A DNA stretch of 39,774 nt from an uncultured Candidatus Melainabacteria bacterium (GCA_947361615.1 CANAJP010000013.1:1-39774), one strand, 5' to 3'; shown: positions 23,911-33,400, numbered from the stretch's first letter. Made by a program: numbers and translations. Notes: generated from the sequence alone by a model not told the origin.

Positions 23911-25053
23911 ATGAAAAATCGAGCAGGTTATTTTAAATCAAATTTATCAGGTGAAATGGAATACAAATCTTTTGTTCCGTCTGTTTTGCCGCCTAATCCT
24001 ACAATAGAATTAAGCAATGATATTGTAGAAATACTTGTTAAAGCAAATAAACAGCTTGCTTTACTTGAAGGTATTGCAACAAGAATTCCTAATATGGATT
24101 TGTTTATCTCTATGTATGTAAGAAAAGAAGCATTGATGTCCTCGCAAATTGAAGGAACACAGGCAACTTTAGAAGATGTTCTTGACCCATGTTTAGAAGA
24201 AAACACTAATAGACCTGTTGGTGATGTTGTAAATTATATCAAGGCAACTGATTTTGCGATAAATAAGTTAAAAGAACTTCCTTTGTGCAATAGGCTAATC
24301 AAGCAAGCACACGAAGTTTTGTTATCGGGTGTTAGAGGTGAAAATAAAAGTCCGGGTGAATTTAGGCATTCTCAAAATTGGATAGGTGCAGCTGGTTGCA
24401 ATTTGCAAAATGCCAGATTTGTACCACCAAATGTTGTTGATATGAATGAGGCAATGTCAGATTTAGAAAAATATATTAACTCTGAAGATGATTTGGATGT
24501 GTTAATTCGTGCTGGATTGATTCATTATCAATTTGAAACTATTCACCCATTCTTAGACGGAAACGGTAGAATCGGACGCCTGTTAATTACTCTATTCTTA
24601 ATAGAAAAACAAGTTTTAAGCACTCCTGCATTATACATTTCATATTTTCTAAAGAAGAACAGAATTGAATATTATGATCGCATGAGTGAAGTTCGGTTAA
24701 AGGGCAATTACGAACAATGGGTTAAATTTTTCTTAGAAGCGGTTTATGAATCCGCAAAAGACGCAACCGAAACGATTGATAAATTGATTGCGTTGCACGA
24801 CAAAAACTGTGTAAAGGTTGAAGAACTGGGACGCCGTGCTAAAAATGCAATGAGAGTGTTTGAATATTTAGAGGCAAATCCTATTATAGAAATTCAAAAG
24901 ACAGCAAAAGAGCTTGATATAGCGTTTAATACAATGTCTAGCATAGTTAAAGATTTATCTAGTATCGGCGTCCTCGAGCAAACTTCAACGCAATCAAGAA
25001 ATAGAACTTTTGCCTATAACGAGTATTTGGAAATACTAAAAGAGGGTACATAA
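23911..25053 (+). CDS. Fic-domain protein (probable AMP-transferase) with inhibitory helix and winged-helix tail
   Basis: Fic enzymes usually move AMP from ATP to a hydroxyl on a target protein. The active-site motif HPFLDGNGRIGR (212-223) is complete. The N-terminal helix carries the inhibitory motif SSQIEG (77-82), matching [S/T]xxxE[G/N], so this is an autoinhibited class II Fic. Residues ~305-380 form a winged-helix DNA-binding domain (KTAKELDIAFNTMSSIVKDL). The 380-residue layout is common for Fic proteins on mobile DNA. The stop codon touches the ATG of the OLD gene, so it is the first gene of a three-gene operon. It may act as effector, toxin or operon regulator; the sequence does not decide. 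Confidence 0.93.
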   Translation: MKNRAGYFKSNLSGEMEYKSFVPSVLPPNPTIELSNDIVEILVKANKQLALLEGIATRIPNMDLFISMYVRKEALMSSQIEGTQATLEDVLDPCLEENTNRPVGDVVNYIKATDFAINKLKELPLCNRLIKQAHEVLLSGVRGENKSPGEFRHSQNWIGAAGCNLQNARFVPPNVVDMNEAMSDLEKYINSEDDLDVLIRAGLIHYQFETIHPFLDGNGRIGRLLITLFLIEKQVLSTPALYISYFLKKNRIEYYDRMSEVRLKGNYEQWVKFFLEAVYESAKDATETIDKLIALHDKNCVKVEELGRRAKNAMRVFEYLEANPIIEIQKTAKELDIAFNTMSSIVKDLSSIGVLEQTSTQSRNRTFAYNEYLEILKEGT

Positions 25054-26652
25054 ATGATAAAAAAGGTAAGAATTCAAAATTATAAACAGTTTAAAGATAT
25101 TACCATATCATTTAATGAAGGCTGTAATATAATTATTGGCAATAACGATGCAGGGAAAACATCGCTATTGGAAGCAATTAATTTAGCCTTAACCGCAAAA
25201 TTATATGGTCGTGGTATTATTCAAGAGCTATCTCCATATTTATTTAATCAAGAACTTGTTAATCAATATGTGAATGATGTTAAACTGGGAACAAATCCTG
25301 CCTTACCAGAAATTATTATAGAAGTGATTTTTGATGATTCTTTTGAAGACAAAAGTTTTCAGGGGCCAAACAATAGTTTAGAAGAAGATTGTTGTGGAGT
25401 TTCATTAAGAATTCACTTTGATAAAGCCTTTCAAAAGGAATATGAAAATTATAAAGCAGAAACTGAAGAAATTACCAATATACCTATTGAATACTATACA
25501 TATGAATGGCTTTCTTTCGCATATGGAAATGATAAATTTACAAAATTACCATTAAGAACACATTTAATTAATAATATTGAACACAGATATAATAATGGTG
25601 TTGATAAATATATTGCCTCTCTTATTGAATACAATTTAGGAAGTAAAGATAAAGCTTTGCTAGCATTAAAATATAGGAAATTGAAAGAAGATTTTATAGA
25701 AGACCCTAAAATAACAGAAATAAACGACAAATTTACAAAAGAAGAATTTAAAATATCTGATAAAAAGACAATTGTATCTATAGACACCTCAGCAAAAGCC
25801 TCTTGGGATTCAACTTTATCATTATATTTGAATGATATACCATTTAGATTTATTGGAAAGGGAGAACAAAATTCAATCAAAACAAAGTTAGCCATTAAAG
25901 CTCATATTGAAAAAGCTAGTCTTATAATGATAGAAGAACCAGAAACAAGCCTTTCTTATTCAAATTTGAACAAATTAATTAATAACATTGAAGAGCTTTG
26001 CAAAGAAAAACAAATTATCATTACAACACATAGTTCTTTTGTAATGAACAAATCTGGCTTGGAAAAAACTATATTACTTAATGGTGATAGTTGGTTGTCA
26101 ATTAAAAATTTAGATAAAGAAACATATGACTATTTTAAAAAATTACCAGGCTTTGATACTTTGAGAATGATTTTATCTAGAAAAACAATTTTAGTTGAAG
26201 GTCCATCTGATGAATTAATTGTCCAAAAAGCATATAAAGATAAGTATGATAAACTACCAATTGAAAATGGTATTGATGTTGTATCTGTTAGGGGGTTGTC
26301 ATTTAAACGCTTTTTAAGTATATCAAAAATTTTAGGTAATAAAATCGTAGTTATTACTGATAATGATGGCAAGATAAACGCATTAGAAAATAAATACAAA
26401 GATTATAAAGACTGTTCAAATATCAAATTGTGCTGGTCAACAGATAAAACACTAAAAACTTTAGAACCTAATATTTTAGCTTGCAATAATATTGATAAAT
26501 TAAAGGAAATATTCGATAAAACAGATATGACAAATGATAAATTTATTGAATATTTTCAAACTAATAAAACAGAAGTTGCATTAAGAATATTTGAGACTGA
26601 AAAAGGAGCTGTGAAATTTCCACAGTATATAGAAGATGCCATTTCAGAATAA
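25054..26652 (+). CDS. OLD-family ATPase/TOPRIM nuclease (GajA-like)
   Basis: N-terminal ABC/SMC-type ATPase: Walker A GNNDAGKTS (29-37), signature-like GKGEQNS, Walker B SLIMIEEPETSLS (about 289-301) and H-loop TTHSS. The C-terminus is a TOPRIM domain with KTILVEGPSDELI (Glu near 383) and VVITDNDGK (acidic pair near 433-435). This order, followed by a UvrD-like helicase gene, defines class 2 OLD proteins, including GajA of the Gabija anti-phage system. GajA is a DNA nicking endonuclease held off by nucleotides and released when phage replication depletes them; that is family knowledge. The 532-residue length is somewhat short. It follows fic with no gap and overlaps the helicase gene by 17 bases. 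Confidence 0.9.
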   Translation: MIKKVRIQNYKQFKDITISFNEGCNIIIGNNDAGKTSLLEAINLALTAKLYGRGIIQELSPYLFNQELVNQYVNDVKLGTNPALPEIIIEVIFDDSFEDKSFQGPNNSLEEDCCGVSLRIHFDKAFQKEYENYKAETEEITNIPIEYYTYEWLSFAYGNDKFTKLPLRTHLINNIEHRYNNGVDKYIASLIEYNLGSKDKALLALKYRKLKEDFIEDPKITEINDKFTKEEFKISDKKTIVSIDTSAKASWDSTLSLYLNDIPFRFIGKGEQNSIKTKLAIKAHIEKASLIMIEEPETSLSYSNLNKLINNIEELCKEKQIIITTHSSFVMNKSGLEKTILLNGDSWLSIKNLDKETYDYFKKLPGFDTLRMILSRKTILVEGPSDELIVQKAYKDKYDKLPIENGIDVVSVRGLSFKRFLSISKILGNKIVVITDNDGKINALENKYKDYKDCSNIKLCWSTDKTLKTLEPNILACNNIDKLKEIFDKTDMTNDKFIEYFQTNKTEVALRIFETEKGAVKFPQYIEDAISE

Positions 26653-27766
26653 CTATTTTTTACATGCTGTTGCTGGTTCAGGCAAAACAACAAAACTTGT
26701 AAAACTAGCACTTAGAGCTAAGAATAAAAAAATACTCATAACAACATATACCAATAAAAATACAAATGAGATAAAAAATAAAATTATTGAAAAATTTGGA
26801 TATATTCCGGAAAATATAGAAGTAAAAACCTGGTTTGGCTTCTTATTGAGTGATTGTATAAGACCATATCAGAGAGTTTTGGGGCTAACAAGAAGAGTCT
26901 CTGATATGTATTTTACAGTACAGGATCCACATAATAAAAAACTTCCAAATGGGACTATAATAAAAACAGCTAAACGTGAAGATGGTATAAAATATTATAT
27001 GAACAAAGAAAACAAGATATACTCTTGTTTCTTATCAGACTTTGCTTGTAGCTGCAATCACAAAACAAAAGGAGCTTTAATAAAACGAATAGAAAAATGT
27101 TACGATTATATTTTCGTCGATGAAGCTCAAGATTTATCAGGTTGGGATTTTAGCTTTTTAGATTTATTACTTCATTCTAATTCTAAAATTTTAATAGTTG
27201 GAGATATGCGACAAAATTTATTTGATACACATAAATCAAATAAAAATAAAAAATATGCAGAAAATTTACATTTATACTTTATAGATAAACAGAAACAAAA
27301 ACTTGGTAAATTAAAAGAAATGATTGTAAGTTATAGATGTAACCAAATAATATGCGATTTTGCGGATAAACTTCATAAAGATTTACCTCCCACAAAATCG
27401 TTAAATTTAGAGCAAAATTCCCACTCTGGAATTTTTTATATAACGGAAAATCAAATAGAACAATACGTTCAGGCCTTTTCACCTAAGATTTTAGTATGGA
27501 ATAAGGGAAATAAAATATGTAAATTATATAAATCTTTAAATTTGGGAGATTCAAAAGGATTAACTTTTGATAGAGTTATTATTTCTCCAACAGCAGAAAT
27601 TACAAATTATTTAAAGCTAGGTAATTTTTCTAAAGAATCTTTAGTTGTTAAAAACAAATTATATGTTGGAATTACACGAGCAAAATACAGTGTAGCTTTT
27701 ATTGTTAAAGATAATGAAGATTTATCAAAATATGCATTTAGTGAAATAATTCAATGGAAGAATTAA
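26636..27766 (+). CDS. UvrD/PcrA-like SF1A helicase (GajB-like)
   Basis: The motifs occur in order: HAVAGSGKTTKL (10-21, Walker A), TTYTNKNTNEI (motif Ia), YIFVDEAQDLSGWDF (about 158-172, motif II), ILIVGDMRQNLF (motif III), SYRCNQIICDFA (motif IV), DSKGLTFDRVII (motif V) and LYVGITRAKYS (about 341-351, motif VI). At 376 residues it is much shorter than UvrD (~720) and even than typical GajB (~490), so it probably lacks large 1B/2B insertions. Its start lies inside the end of the OLD gene without a strong ribosome binding site, implying translational coupling. In Gabija, GajB binds the GajA tetramer and senses DNA ends. Confidence 0.9.
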   Translation: MPFQNNYFLHAVAGSGKTTKLVKLALRAKNKKILITTYTNKNTNEIKNKIIEKFGYIPENIEVKTWFGFLLSDCIRPYQRVLGLTRRVSDMYFTVQDPHNKKLPNGTIIKTAKREDGIKYYMNKENKIYSCFLSDFACSCNHKTKGALIKRIEKCYDYIFVDEAQDLSGWDFSFLDLLLHSNSKILIVGDMRQNLFDTHKSNKNKKYAENLHLYFIDKQKQKLGKLKEMIVSYRCNQIICDFADKLHKDLPPTKSLNLEQNSHSGIFYITENQIEQYVQAFSPKILVWNKGNKICKLYKSLNLGDSKGLTFDRVIISPTAEITNYLKLGNFSKESLVVKNKLYVGITRAKYSVAFIVKDNEDLSKYAFSEIIQWKN

Positions 27767-28699
27767 TTAATTTTCGTTAAACATATCTTCATCAATTTTT
27801 TTTATCAAAATAGTTTCTTCTAATTGGACACCGATATTATATTCAATCATAAGCTTTGCCAATGCTTGTCCATCAATTAAAATGATTGTATCACTAACTT
27901 CTTTTGCACATTTTTTAGCAGCTTCTGTATACTTAGAAGTAGTAATAAATACCCCTTTAGTAGCCTGTTTTTGCCGTAATGCACCCACAAATTTTTGAAT
28001 TTCAGGTCCTGATACTGTTGCTTTATTCCACATTTTAGCTTGAATATATACTTTATCGAGCCCCAAAACATCCTGTTTAATAATACCATCTATGCCTTCA
28101 TCGCCAGACTTGCCTTTTAATTGAATTATATCATCATACGAACTACCATATCCCATATTTACTAATAATTTAGCAACAATTTCTTCAAAAAAGCTAGAGT
28201 CATTCTTAGCTAATAATTTTTCAAGTAAATCATTTTCTAAATTCGTATTCAGAGTATCTCTACCTGTATAAATCATATCATATGGTGTTTGCGTATTCTC
28301 TAATTCAATGTCTTCCTTTTGGATTTCCTTGTTTACTTTTTTAGTAGAAGTATTACTTAATTTCTTAAACTCACAAAAAGAATCAAATTGTTTTAAGTAA
28401 TTATTGTCTATTGTTTTAGGGTTAGACTTAAGAACTTTCAAACCTAAATCCGTAATTTTAGACATATTTCTTTGAGGATAATATATTAAACCTGCTTTTT
28501 TTAAATATGTTCTTGCCCAATGAACACGATCATGAAAAATTCTTTTTGGATTGTTAGAATAACGCATAGCTTGGTCTTCTTTAGATAACTTTAATCTATC
28601 GGCTACAGCATTTGTAATTTCTGTTCCATTATGTTCGAATCCATCTCCTAAAAATATAAGTACAGGATACATTAATTTTTCATAATCAGGTATTGGCAT
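27767..28699 (-). CDS. Mrr-like restriction endonuclease
   Basis: The N-terminal Mrr winged-helix domain starts MPIPDYEKLMYPVLIFLGDG. The C-terminal Mrr_cat domain has SGDEGIDGIIKQDVLGLDKV (catalytic Asp) then YIQAKMW (QxK in place of ExK), the standard Mrr nuclease signature. Mrr-family enzymes cut methylated or otherwise modified DNA, or act as guardians against foreign DNA. I chose ATG 28699 (310 aa) because GAGGAAA lies seven bases upstream and the N-terminus then matches the family; an upstream start at 28777 would overlap the helicase gene and add 26 atypical residues. It is 58 bases after the helicase stop on the same strand, probably one operon, and ends tail-to-tail with the GajB-like gene. 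Confidence 0.9.
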   Translation of the reverse strand: MPIPDYEKLMYPVLIFLGDGFEHNGTEITNAVADRLKLSKEDQAMRYSNNPKRIFHDRVHWARTYLKKAGLIYYPQRNMSKITDLGLKVLKSNPKTIDNNYLKQFDSFCEFKKLSNTSTKKVNKEIQKEDIELENTQTPYDMIYTGRDTLNTNLENDLLEKLLAKNDSSFFEEIVAKLLVNMGYGSSYDDIIQLKGKSGDEGIDGIIKQDVLGLDKVYIQAKMWNKATVSGPEIQKFVGALRQKQATKGVFITTSKYTEAAKKCAKEVSDTIILIDGQALAKLMIEYNIGVQLEETILIKKIDEDMFNEN

Positions 28700-28757
28700 A
28701 ATATTTCCTCTATTCTTAGGAATATTTTCGCATTTCAAAAAATAAAAACAAGTAGTA

Positions 28758-31337
28758 TCAGTTAAGTATCGAATCAAGTGTATTTCTTAATATCATTTCT
28801 TCATTACTACCATTTGTCTTAAATCTTAAAAATGTAATATCGTATTTTGTCAAAATATTATTTTTTAAGATATCTCTTTCTGCTTGTGGAGTTCCATCTT
28901 CATGGTATGCAACTCCATCAACTTCAATTGCTAATAAAGGTGATTTATCAATTGTTTTATATATGACAAAGTCAATATGAGTTAAAGGATTAAGTACATA
29001 TTGTTTTTCCCTACCTGCTTCCAATAGATTCTTATTTTTAATAAGAGATTTTAATGGTACATGAATTGCGACCTCAAATTGATTTTTATAATATTTTTCT
29101 AAGACTTCTGATAAAAAATTATATGTAATATTTTCACTATCATAATTTGAAACTTTTTTCTGCTTTGATAGAATTTCATTTTTTCTTGATTCATAACACT
29201 TATACAAATAATCAAAAATTGAATAAACATTACTTTCTACAACATCAAAATTATTATATTTTATGTAGTTTATAAGGTCACTAATATTTTTATCTTTTGA
29301 AATTTCACCTGAATCCACAATCAAAAATAACTGTTCAATTGCTCTCGAAACCGCAACATTCAATCTGTTTGAATTATCTGTAAAATCACTTATTTCATTA
29401 TCAACAGTTGAGATTATAATAACTTTATTTTCTTGTCCCTGAAATTTGTCTACAGTATCAGCTTTTACGGTTGTATTTTTGAATGTCTTTTTTAAAGCTG
29501 CAGTTTGATTTCTATATGGTGTTACTATTCCAACAGAACAATCATCAAGACACAAATTATATTTTGGAATAATTTCTTGAGTTATAACGTCAATTTGTCT
29601 TTGGTTGTAGTGATTTCTATCATGGTTTCCTTCTGTTGTATAATACAAAACCAAAGGCATTTTATTTGTTTGAACATCACTTAGAATAATTAATTCGTTA
29701 TTATAAAACTTTTTATTACAAAACTCTATGATTTTAGAATGACAACGATAATGTTCTTTTAGTAATGTAGTTGGTGCCCCTTCAAAGAGTTCTGCTATTG
29801 AAGATAATAAACAATGATTTTTGTATCTGTATTTTTCATTTATATTATATTGTGAAAAGATTTTATCCGTAGCTCTTGCAATTTCTGACGTAACAACATT
29901 AGGTAACTGTTTTAAATCCCCAACAATTACAGCTTTTGGGGCACAAGCTAATGCTAAAGCACCTGTGCATAAATCTACTTGCGAAGCTTCATCAATAATG
30001 ACATAGTCATACATAACATCATTTGCTAGACAGTTTTTCAAAGAATATGTTGTGCTCAAAATTACAGGATAATCTTGAATAAATCTTAAAGATTTTGATT
30101 TAAGTTCATCTAATTTGTATGTATCTCTTTCTTTAGAGTTATATTTTTTGTAAAGTTCATTTTTAAATACTTCAGCAGATAAATTTGTATATTCTTTCAT
30201 CTTAGAATCGAAATCATAAAAAGATAACTCTTTTTCTATGTTATTTATGTTTGATTCCAATTCTTTAAACTTTAATTCATAAAATTTTCTTTGAAATTGA
30301 ACTTTTAAAAATTCAAGAGTGTATTCCCCATTTTTAATTAAATTGTGTAAGGTTAATCTTCTTTTATCCCAAAATTTTAGATGCTCTGATAAAATGAATA
30401 AAATTTTTATAATTATATTTTCATGATAGATTTCAATATAATTATCACACGCAAAAATCATATCTAACATTTGAGTTGAATTTCTTGCGTTTCTTATGCA
30501 TTTAGGGTCTTGTCTTATTTCAAATGTTTTATAATAATCTTGAAAATGTTTAAATTCGACTTCTATATCGGAAAGCTCTTGTCTTAGTAGTGCTAATTTA
30601 TTTTGAGACTCTAACTTTTCTTTTAACTCTTGATATTCGAGATTTAATTTTTTATGTAAATTATCAAGTTTTTCTGATTCTATATACCAATTTTCAATGT
30701 TTGGTAATGGTGATTGTGAGTTTATGAATTCTTGTTTATTTTCAAGGTTTCCAAGATATGCAGCAATAAAATCAACATCATATTTTTTCAACTTATCTAA
30801 CACATTTTGAGTTGCAGAATTATTGCTAGAAACAACTGCAACACTTTGGCCGGACATAACAATATTTGCAATTATATTCAATATAGTTTGCGTCTTGCCT
30901 GTACCGGGCGGGCCTTGAATTATACTTAACTCATTTGATAAGGCTTTATTTACAGCTTGCGCTTGGCTATTATTAAATCCAAAAGGATATACAACGTTTT
31001 GCTTAAATTCACAATTATTAGAAATCCTTTGACTAAGGAATTTAGCTAACATACTATCATTATCTATAAACTTTATTTTGTTATAATTAGATAATAAAAT
31101 ATTTTTTCCATTTTTTTCTAAACCAACAGCACCTGCAATATCTTTTAGATAGTTAAAACAAATTTTTGATTTCCTATCCTTGAGAGCTGATTCGATTACT
31201 TTGACGTTATATGCTGCATAAGTATATTGTTTCCCATTATTAAAGACAACATTGTATTTGTTCCCGATTTTTTTATATTTAACAACTTTGTTTGTACATT
31301 CTTTACCTTTTAAAAATATGCGAAAATCTTTTGTCAT
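28758..31337 (-). CDS. SF1 (UPF1-like) helicase with C-terminal DUF2726-like nuclease domain
   Basis: An 859-residue protein. Residues 1-120 are an unassigned beta-rich region. The helicase motifs are SIIQGPPGTGKTQT (138-151), YDYVIIDEASQVDL (about 441-454), AVIVGDLKQLPN, KEHYRCHSKII, DKFQGQENKVIIIS and RLNVAVSRAIEQL. A coiled-coil-like insert (about 215-400) splits them. The last ~150 residues carry HIDFVIYK and LLAIEVDGVAYHEDG, then an arginine/lysine-rich helix and ITFLRFKTNG, which match the DUF2726/Vsr-like PD-(D/E)xK fold. Single-protein helicase-nucleases of this sort occur in defence islands. A TATTAT -10-like sequence lies right before the ATG and no Shine-Dalgarno is seen, so the message may be leaderless. 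Confidence 0.85.
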   Translation of the reverse strand: MTKDFRIFLKGKECTNKVVKYKKIGNKYNVVFNNGKQYTYAAYNVKVIESALKDRKSKICFNYLKDIAGAVGLEKNGKNILLSNYNKIKFIDNDSMLAKFLSQRISNNCEFKQNVVYPFGFNNSQAQAVNKALSNELSIIQGPPGTGKTQTILNIIANIVMSGQSVAVVSSNNSATQNVLDKLKKYDVDFIAAYLGNLENKQEFINSQSPLPNIENWYIESEKLDNLHKKLNLEYQELKEKLESQNKLALLRQELSDIEVEFKHFQDYYKTFEIRQDPKCIRNARNSTQMLDMIFACDNYIEIYHENIIIKILFILSEHLKFWDKRRLTLHNLIKNGEYTLEFLKVQFQRKFYELKFKELESNINNIEKELSFYDFDSKMKEYTNLSAEVFKNELYKKYNSKERDTYKLDELKSKSLRFIQDYPVILSTTYSLKNCLANDVMYDYVIIDEASQVDLCTGALALACAPKAVIVGDLKQLPNVVTSEIARATDKIFSQYNINEKYRYKNHCLLSSIAELFEGAPTTLLKEHYRCHSKIIEFCNKKFYNNELIILSDVQTNKMPLVLYYTTEGNHDRNHYNQRQIDVITQEIIPKYNLCLDDCSVGIVTPYRNQTAALKKTFKNTTVKADTVDKFQGQENKVIIISTVDNEISDFTDNSNRLNVAVSRAIEQLFLIVDSGEISKDKNISDLINYIKYNNFDVVESNVYSIFDYLYKCYESRKNEILSKQKKVSNYDSENITYNFLSEVLEKYYKNQFEVAIHVPLKSLIKNKNLLEAGREKQYVLNPLTHIDFVIYKTIDKSPLLAIEVDGVAYHEDGTPQAERDILKNNILTKYDITFLRFKTNGSNEEMILRNTLDSILN

Positions 31338-31653
31338 ACCAATTATAATACCACAACCTCTGTTAACTTTTAGGTAATTTGATTTTCCAGATATGCTAAA
31401 TCAAAAAAGAGGAAAGAATAGAGAATACCAGTATTCAAGACAAATTAAATACAAATAAAACTTCTAAAATCTTCTTTACAATTAGTTCTAATACTTACTT
31501 CTAAGAATTGCTACTCGCATAAATTAACTGGATGTACAAAATGCTACTTCTACGCTAATATGCAAATATTGCAGGTTTAAATCGTCGGGCGCCTGTATAG
31601 ATTAGGCTAAATCAGCTAGATACACGCATATAAACACAAAGGAGTAAAATTTA
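31338..31653. other. 316-base divergent intergenic region
   Basis: It separates the helicase-Mrr operon (minus) from a small plus-strand gene. It is AT-rich apart from one patch (CGTCGGGCGCC, about 31583) and contains no open frame or RNA I recognise. It must hold promoters for both directions. Confidence 0.5.
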
Positions 31654-31887
31654 ATGTGCGATAAAAAATCGTTAAAACTATTAGAACAAAGAATTTCAGA
31701 CGCAAAAATGATTTTGTACGAGTTAAAAGTATTTGTAAAACTTGGTGCCCTGGCTAGTGATTCTTGTTTTATTGATGAAGGGTTACAGCTTGATAAGGCT
31801 GGTGAAGATTATTATATACTTTTTAGAACAATAAATAGTAAACTAGACAAGTTAACAGAAATACTAGATTTTAAAGATTTTACCTAA
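31654..31887 (+). CDS. Small helical protein, 77 aa, unknown function
   Basis: Starts MCDKKSLKLLEQRISDAKMI after a very good ribosome binding site (AAAGGAG). Two predicted helices (residues ~5-30 and ~52-72, IDxLTEILDFKDF-like) flank a short polar linker. No DNA-binding motif, signal peptide or known domain is visible. It lies between the defence cargo and the regulatory/replication half of the island, so an antitoxin, anti-repressor or accessory role is conceivable but unsupported. Confidence 0.65.
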   Translation: MCDKKSLKLLEQRISDAKMILYELKVFVKLGALASDSCFIDEGLQLDKAGEDYYILFRTINSKLDKLTEILDFKDFT

Positions 31888-31926
31888 AGATAACTGATTT
31901 CTACAGTTTAATAAATTTGTCAAGAA

Positions 31927-32139
31927 TCAAATGTCAAAAAGATTAGATGGTTTAATATTCAATGCCCTTGCAATTTTAAAAACATTTTCAACTGTTGTAT
32001 TTCTTTCACCTCGCTCAATCATACCAATAAAATTAGGTGACATATCAAGAATTTCAGCCAGTTCAAGTTGAGTTAAATTATGTTCTAATCTTAAAAATTT
32101 TAACCGTTTACCAAATTTTTGTAAATCTTTTTTGCTCAT
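31927..32139 (-). CDS. Small XRE/Cro-type repressor, 70 aa
   Basis: A single HTH_3 domain with nothing else: LQKFGKRLKFLRLEHNLTQL, ELAEILDMSPNFIGMIERGE, then a helix ending KPSNLFDI. The recognition helix is around SPNFIGMIERG. It is transcribed away from the PDZ gene at 32262; the ~120-base divergent region between them is the natural place for its operator. It probably acts as the element's lysogeny-type or copy-control repressor, by analogy only. Confidence 0.88.
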   Translation of the reverse strand: MSKKDLQKFGKRLKFLRLEHNLTQLELAEILDMSPNFIGMIERGERNTTVENVFKIARALNIKPSNLFDI

Positions 32140-32261
32140 ATTAACATTTTCGTGATAATATACAACTAATGGAACAAACTGACCGTGCGTTTATGTGTAT
32201 AAATCTTATATATATAGGCACTTTAAAGATAAACACTAAGCGTGGTTAAGAAAGGTAAATT

Positions 32262-33008
32262 GTGAAAAAATTTTTATTAACTGGTCTAATCGGATTTATA
32301 TTATTTACTGATATTGCATTTGCACAAACTCGAATTTGTGGCATAGGTGTAAATATTGTAAAAGACCCGTATAATAAAAAAGTATTTGTTTTTAAAATAC
32401 TCCCGGATTCCGTCGCGTCAAAATATAATCTGCCAGAAGGAGCTGAGATTTTAGAGATTGATGGGAAGAAAGTAAAAAAATTAGATATAAATCAAATTAG
32501 TAATTTAATAAGAGGGGAAGAGGGGAGCATAGTAAATCTATTAGTAAAGTACAATAATAGGGATGAAAGTTACTCTATTGCTAGAGCAAAATTTATTCTT
32601 CCAGAAAATAAAGAAACAAAATTTGATACTCATTGGAAACAAGTTGCTCCAATAAATAAACGTATTGAACCTATACCTCAAAATATTCTAAATAGTATGA
32701 GTAAAAAATGGTATAGTGAAGTTGTACCATTTACAAATTATTGGCTAAATAGAAAAGCGGAATTTAAAAATGGATATAATGCATGTATGACATATTCTGA
32801 ATCCGAACAAAATGTCTGTCTTATTAACTTAACCAATAGAGAAATAAATAAAACGGCTCATGATGAACAACTTGAAGTTCAAGAAAATATGTTAAGACAG
32901 CAAACTATACAGAATTCTTTAAATGCAGTAAATCAAATACAAATGAATAATAATCTTTATAATATAAATAACAATTTAAGAAATATTAACAATAAATTAC
33001 CATATTAG
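32262..33008 (+). CDS. Exported PDZ-domain protein
   Basis: It starts at GTG (GAAAGG upstream) and encodes 248 residues. A signal peptide MKKFLLTGLIGFILFTDIAFA is followed by a PDZ domain (about residues 25-105: CGIGVNIV, VFVFKILPDSVASKYNLPEG, AEILEIDGKKV). No protease domain follows; the middle is polar, with three cysteines, and the end is Asn-rich (NNNLYNINNNLRNINNK). PDZ domains bind peptide C-termini, so this is likely a periplasmic binding protein. Exported PDZ proteins are unusual cargo on such a small element. It heads a group of three genes (to 33748) with two exported products. Confidence 0.8.
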   Translation: MKKFLLTGLIGFILFTDIAFAQTRICGIGVNIVKDPYNKKVFVFKILPDSVASKYNLPEGAEILEIDGKKVKKLDINQISNLIRGEEGSIVNLLVKYNNRDESYSIARAKFILPENKETKFDTHWKQVAPINKRIEPIPQNILNSMSKKWYSEVVPFTNYWLNRKAEFKNGYNACMTYSESEQNVCLINLTNREINKTAHDEQLEVQENMLRQQTIQNSLNAVNQIQMNNNLYNINNNLRNINNKLPY

Positions 33009-33052
33009 GTTAGGTGAAAGATGAAAAAATATTTATAAAAGGGGGGGATATT

Positions 33053-33397
33053 ATGGGATTATTTTCAGGATTAGTTGGATGTTTAAGTGTTGCGGTTAAT
33101 AAGCGTGGTACATTTATAAATTTTGCTATGCAATATTTGAAACAAGCTGATATTAGTTATGCTCATTTAATGCCATATTTACCTATACTTGTTGATATGG
33201 TTTTTGAATATTCAAAAGAACATCATTACCAAATTGCTGATGAGTTAGATGTTTTAGAAGCAAGTCTATATACTTGTGTTATGAAAATTGCAGAGGATGA
33301 ATTGAGGTTATTACCGTGTAATAACAGAGCATTACCTATAGCAGACGGGTTTATTATAGCTACAAATTTTATGGCTAAAAATAAGATAGGAAGTTAA
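33053..33397 (+). CDS. Hypothetical cytoplasmic protein, 114 aa
   Basis: Starts MGLFSGLVGCLSVAVNKRGT. The ATG at 33053 is preceded by a GGGGGGGA purine run; an in-frame GTG at 33014 would add 13 residues and has no ribosome binding site. The product is mainly helical with hydrophobic patches (AHLMPYLPILVDMVFEY) and contains ALPIADGFIIATNFMAKNK. No family recognised. It ends three bases before the next gene, so the two are probably co-translated. Confidence 0.65.
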   Translation: MGLFSGLVGCLSVAVNKRGTFINFAMQYLKQADISYAHLMPYLPILVDMVFEYSKEHHYQIADELDVLEASLYTCVMKIAEDELRLLPCNNRALPIADGFIIATNFMAKNKIGS

Positions 33398-33400
33398 ACA

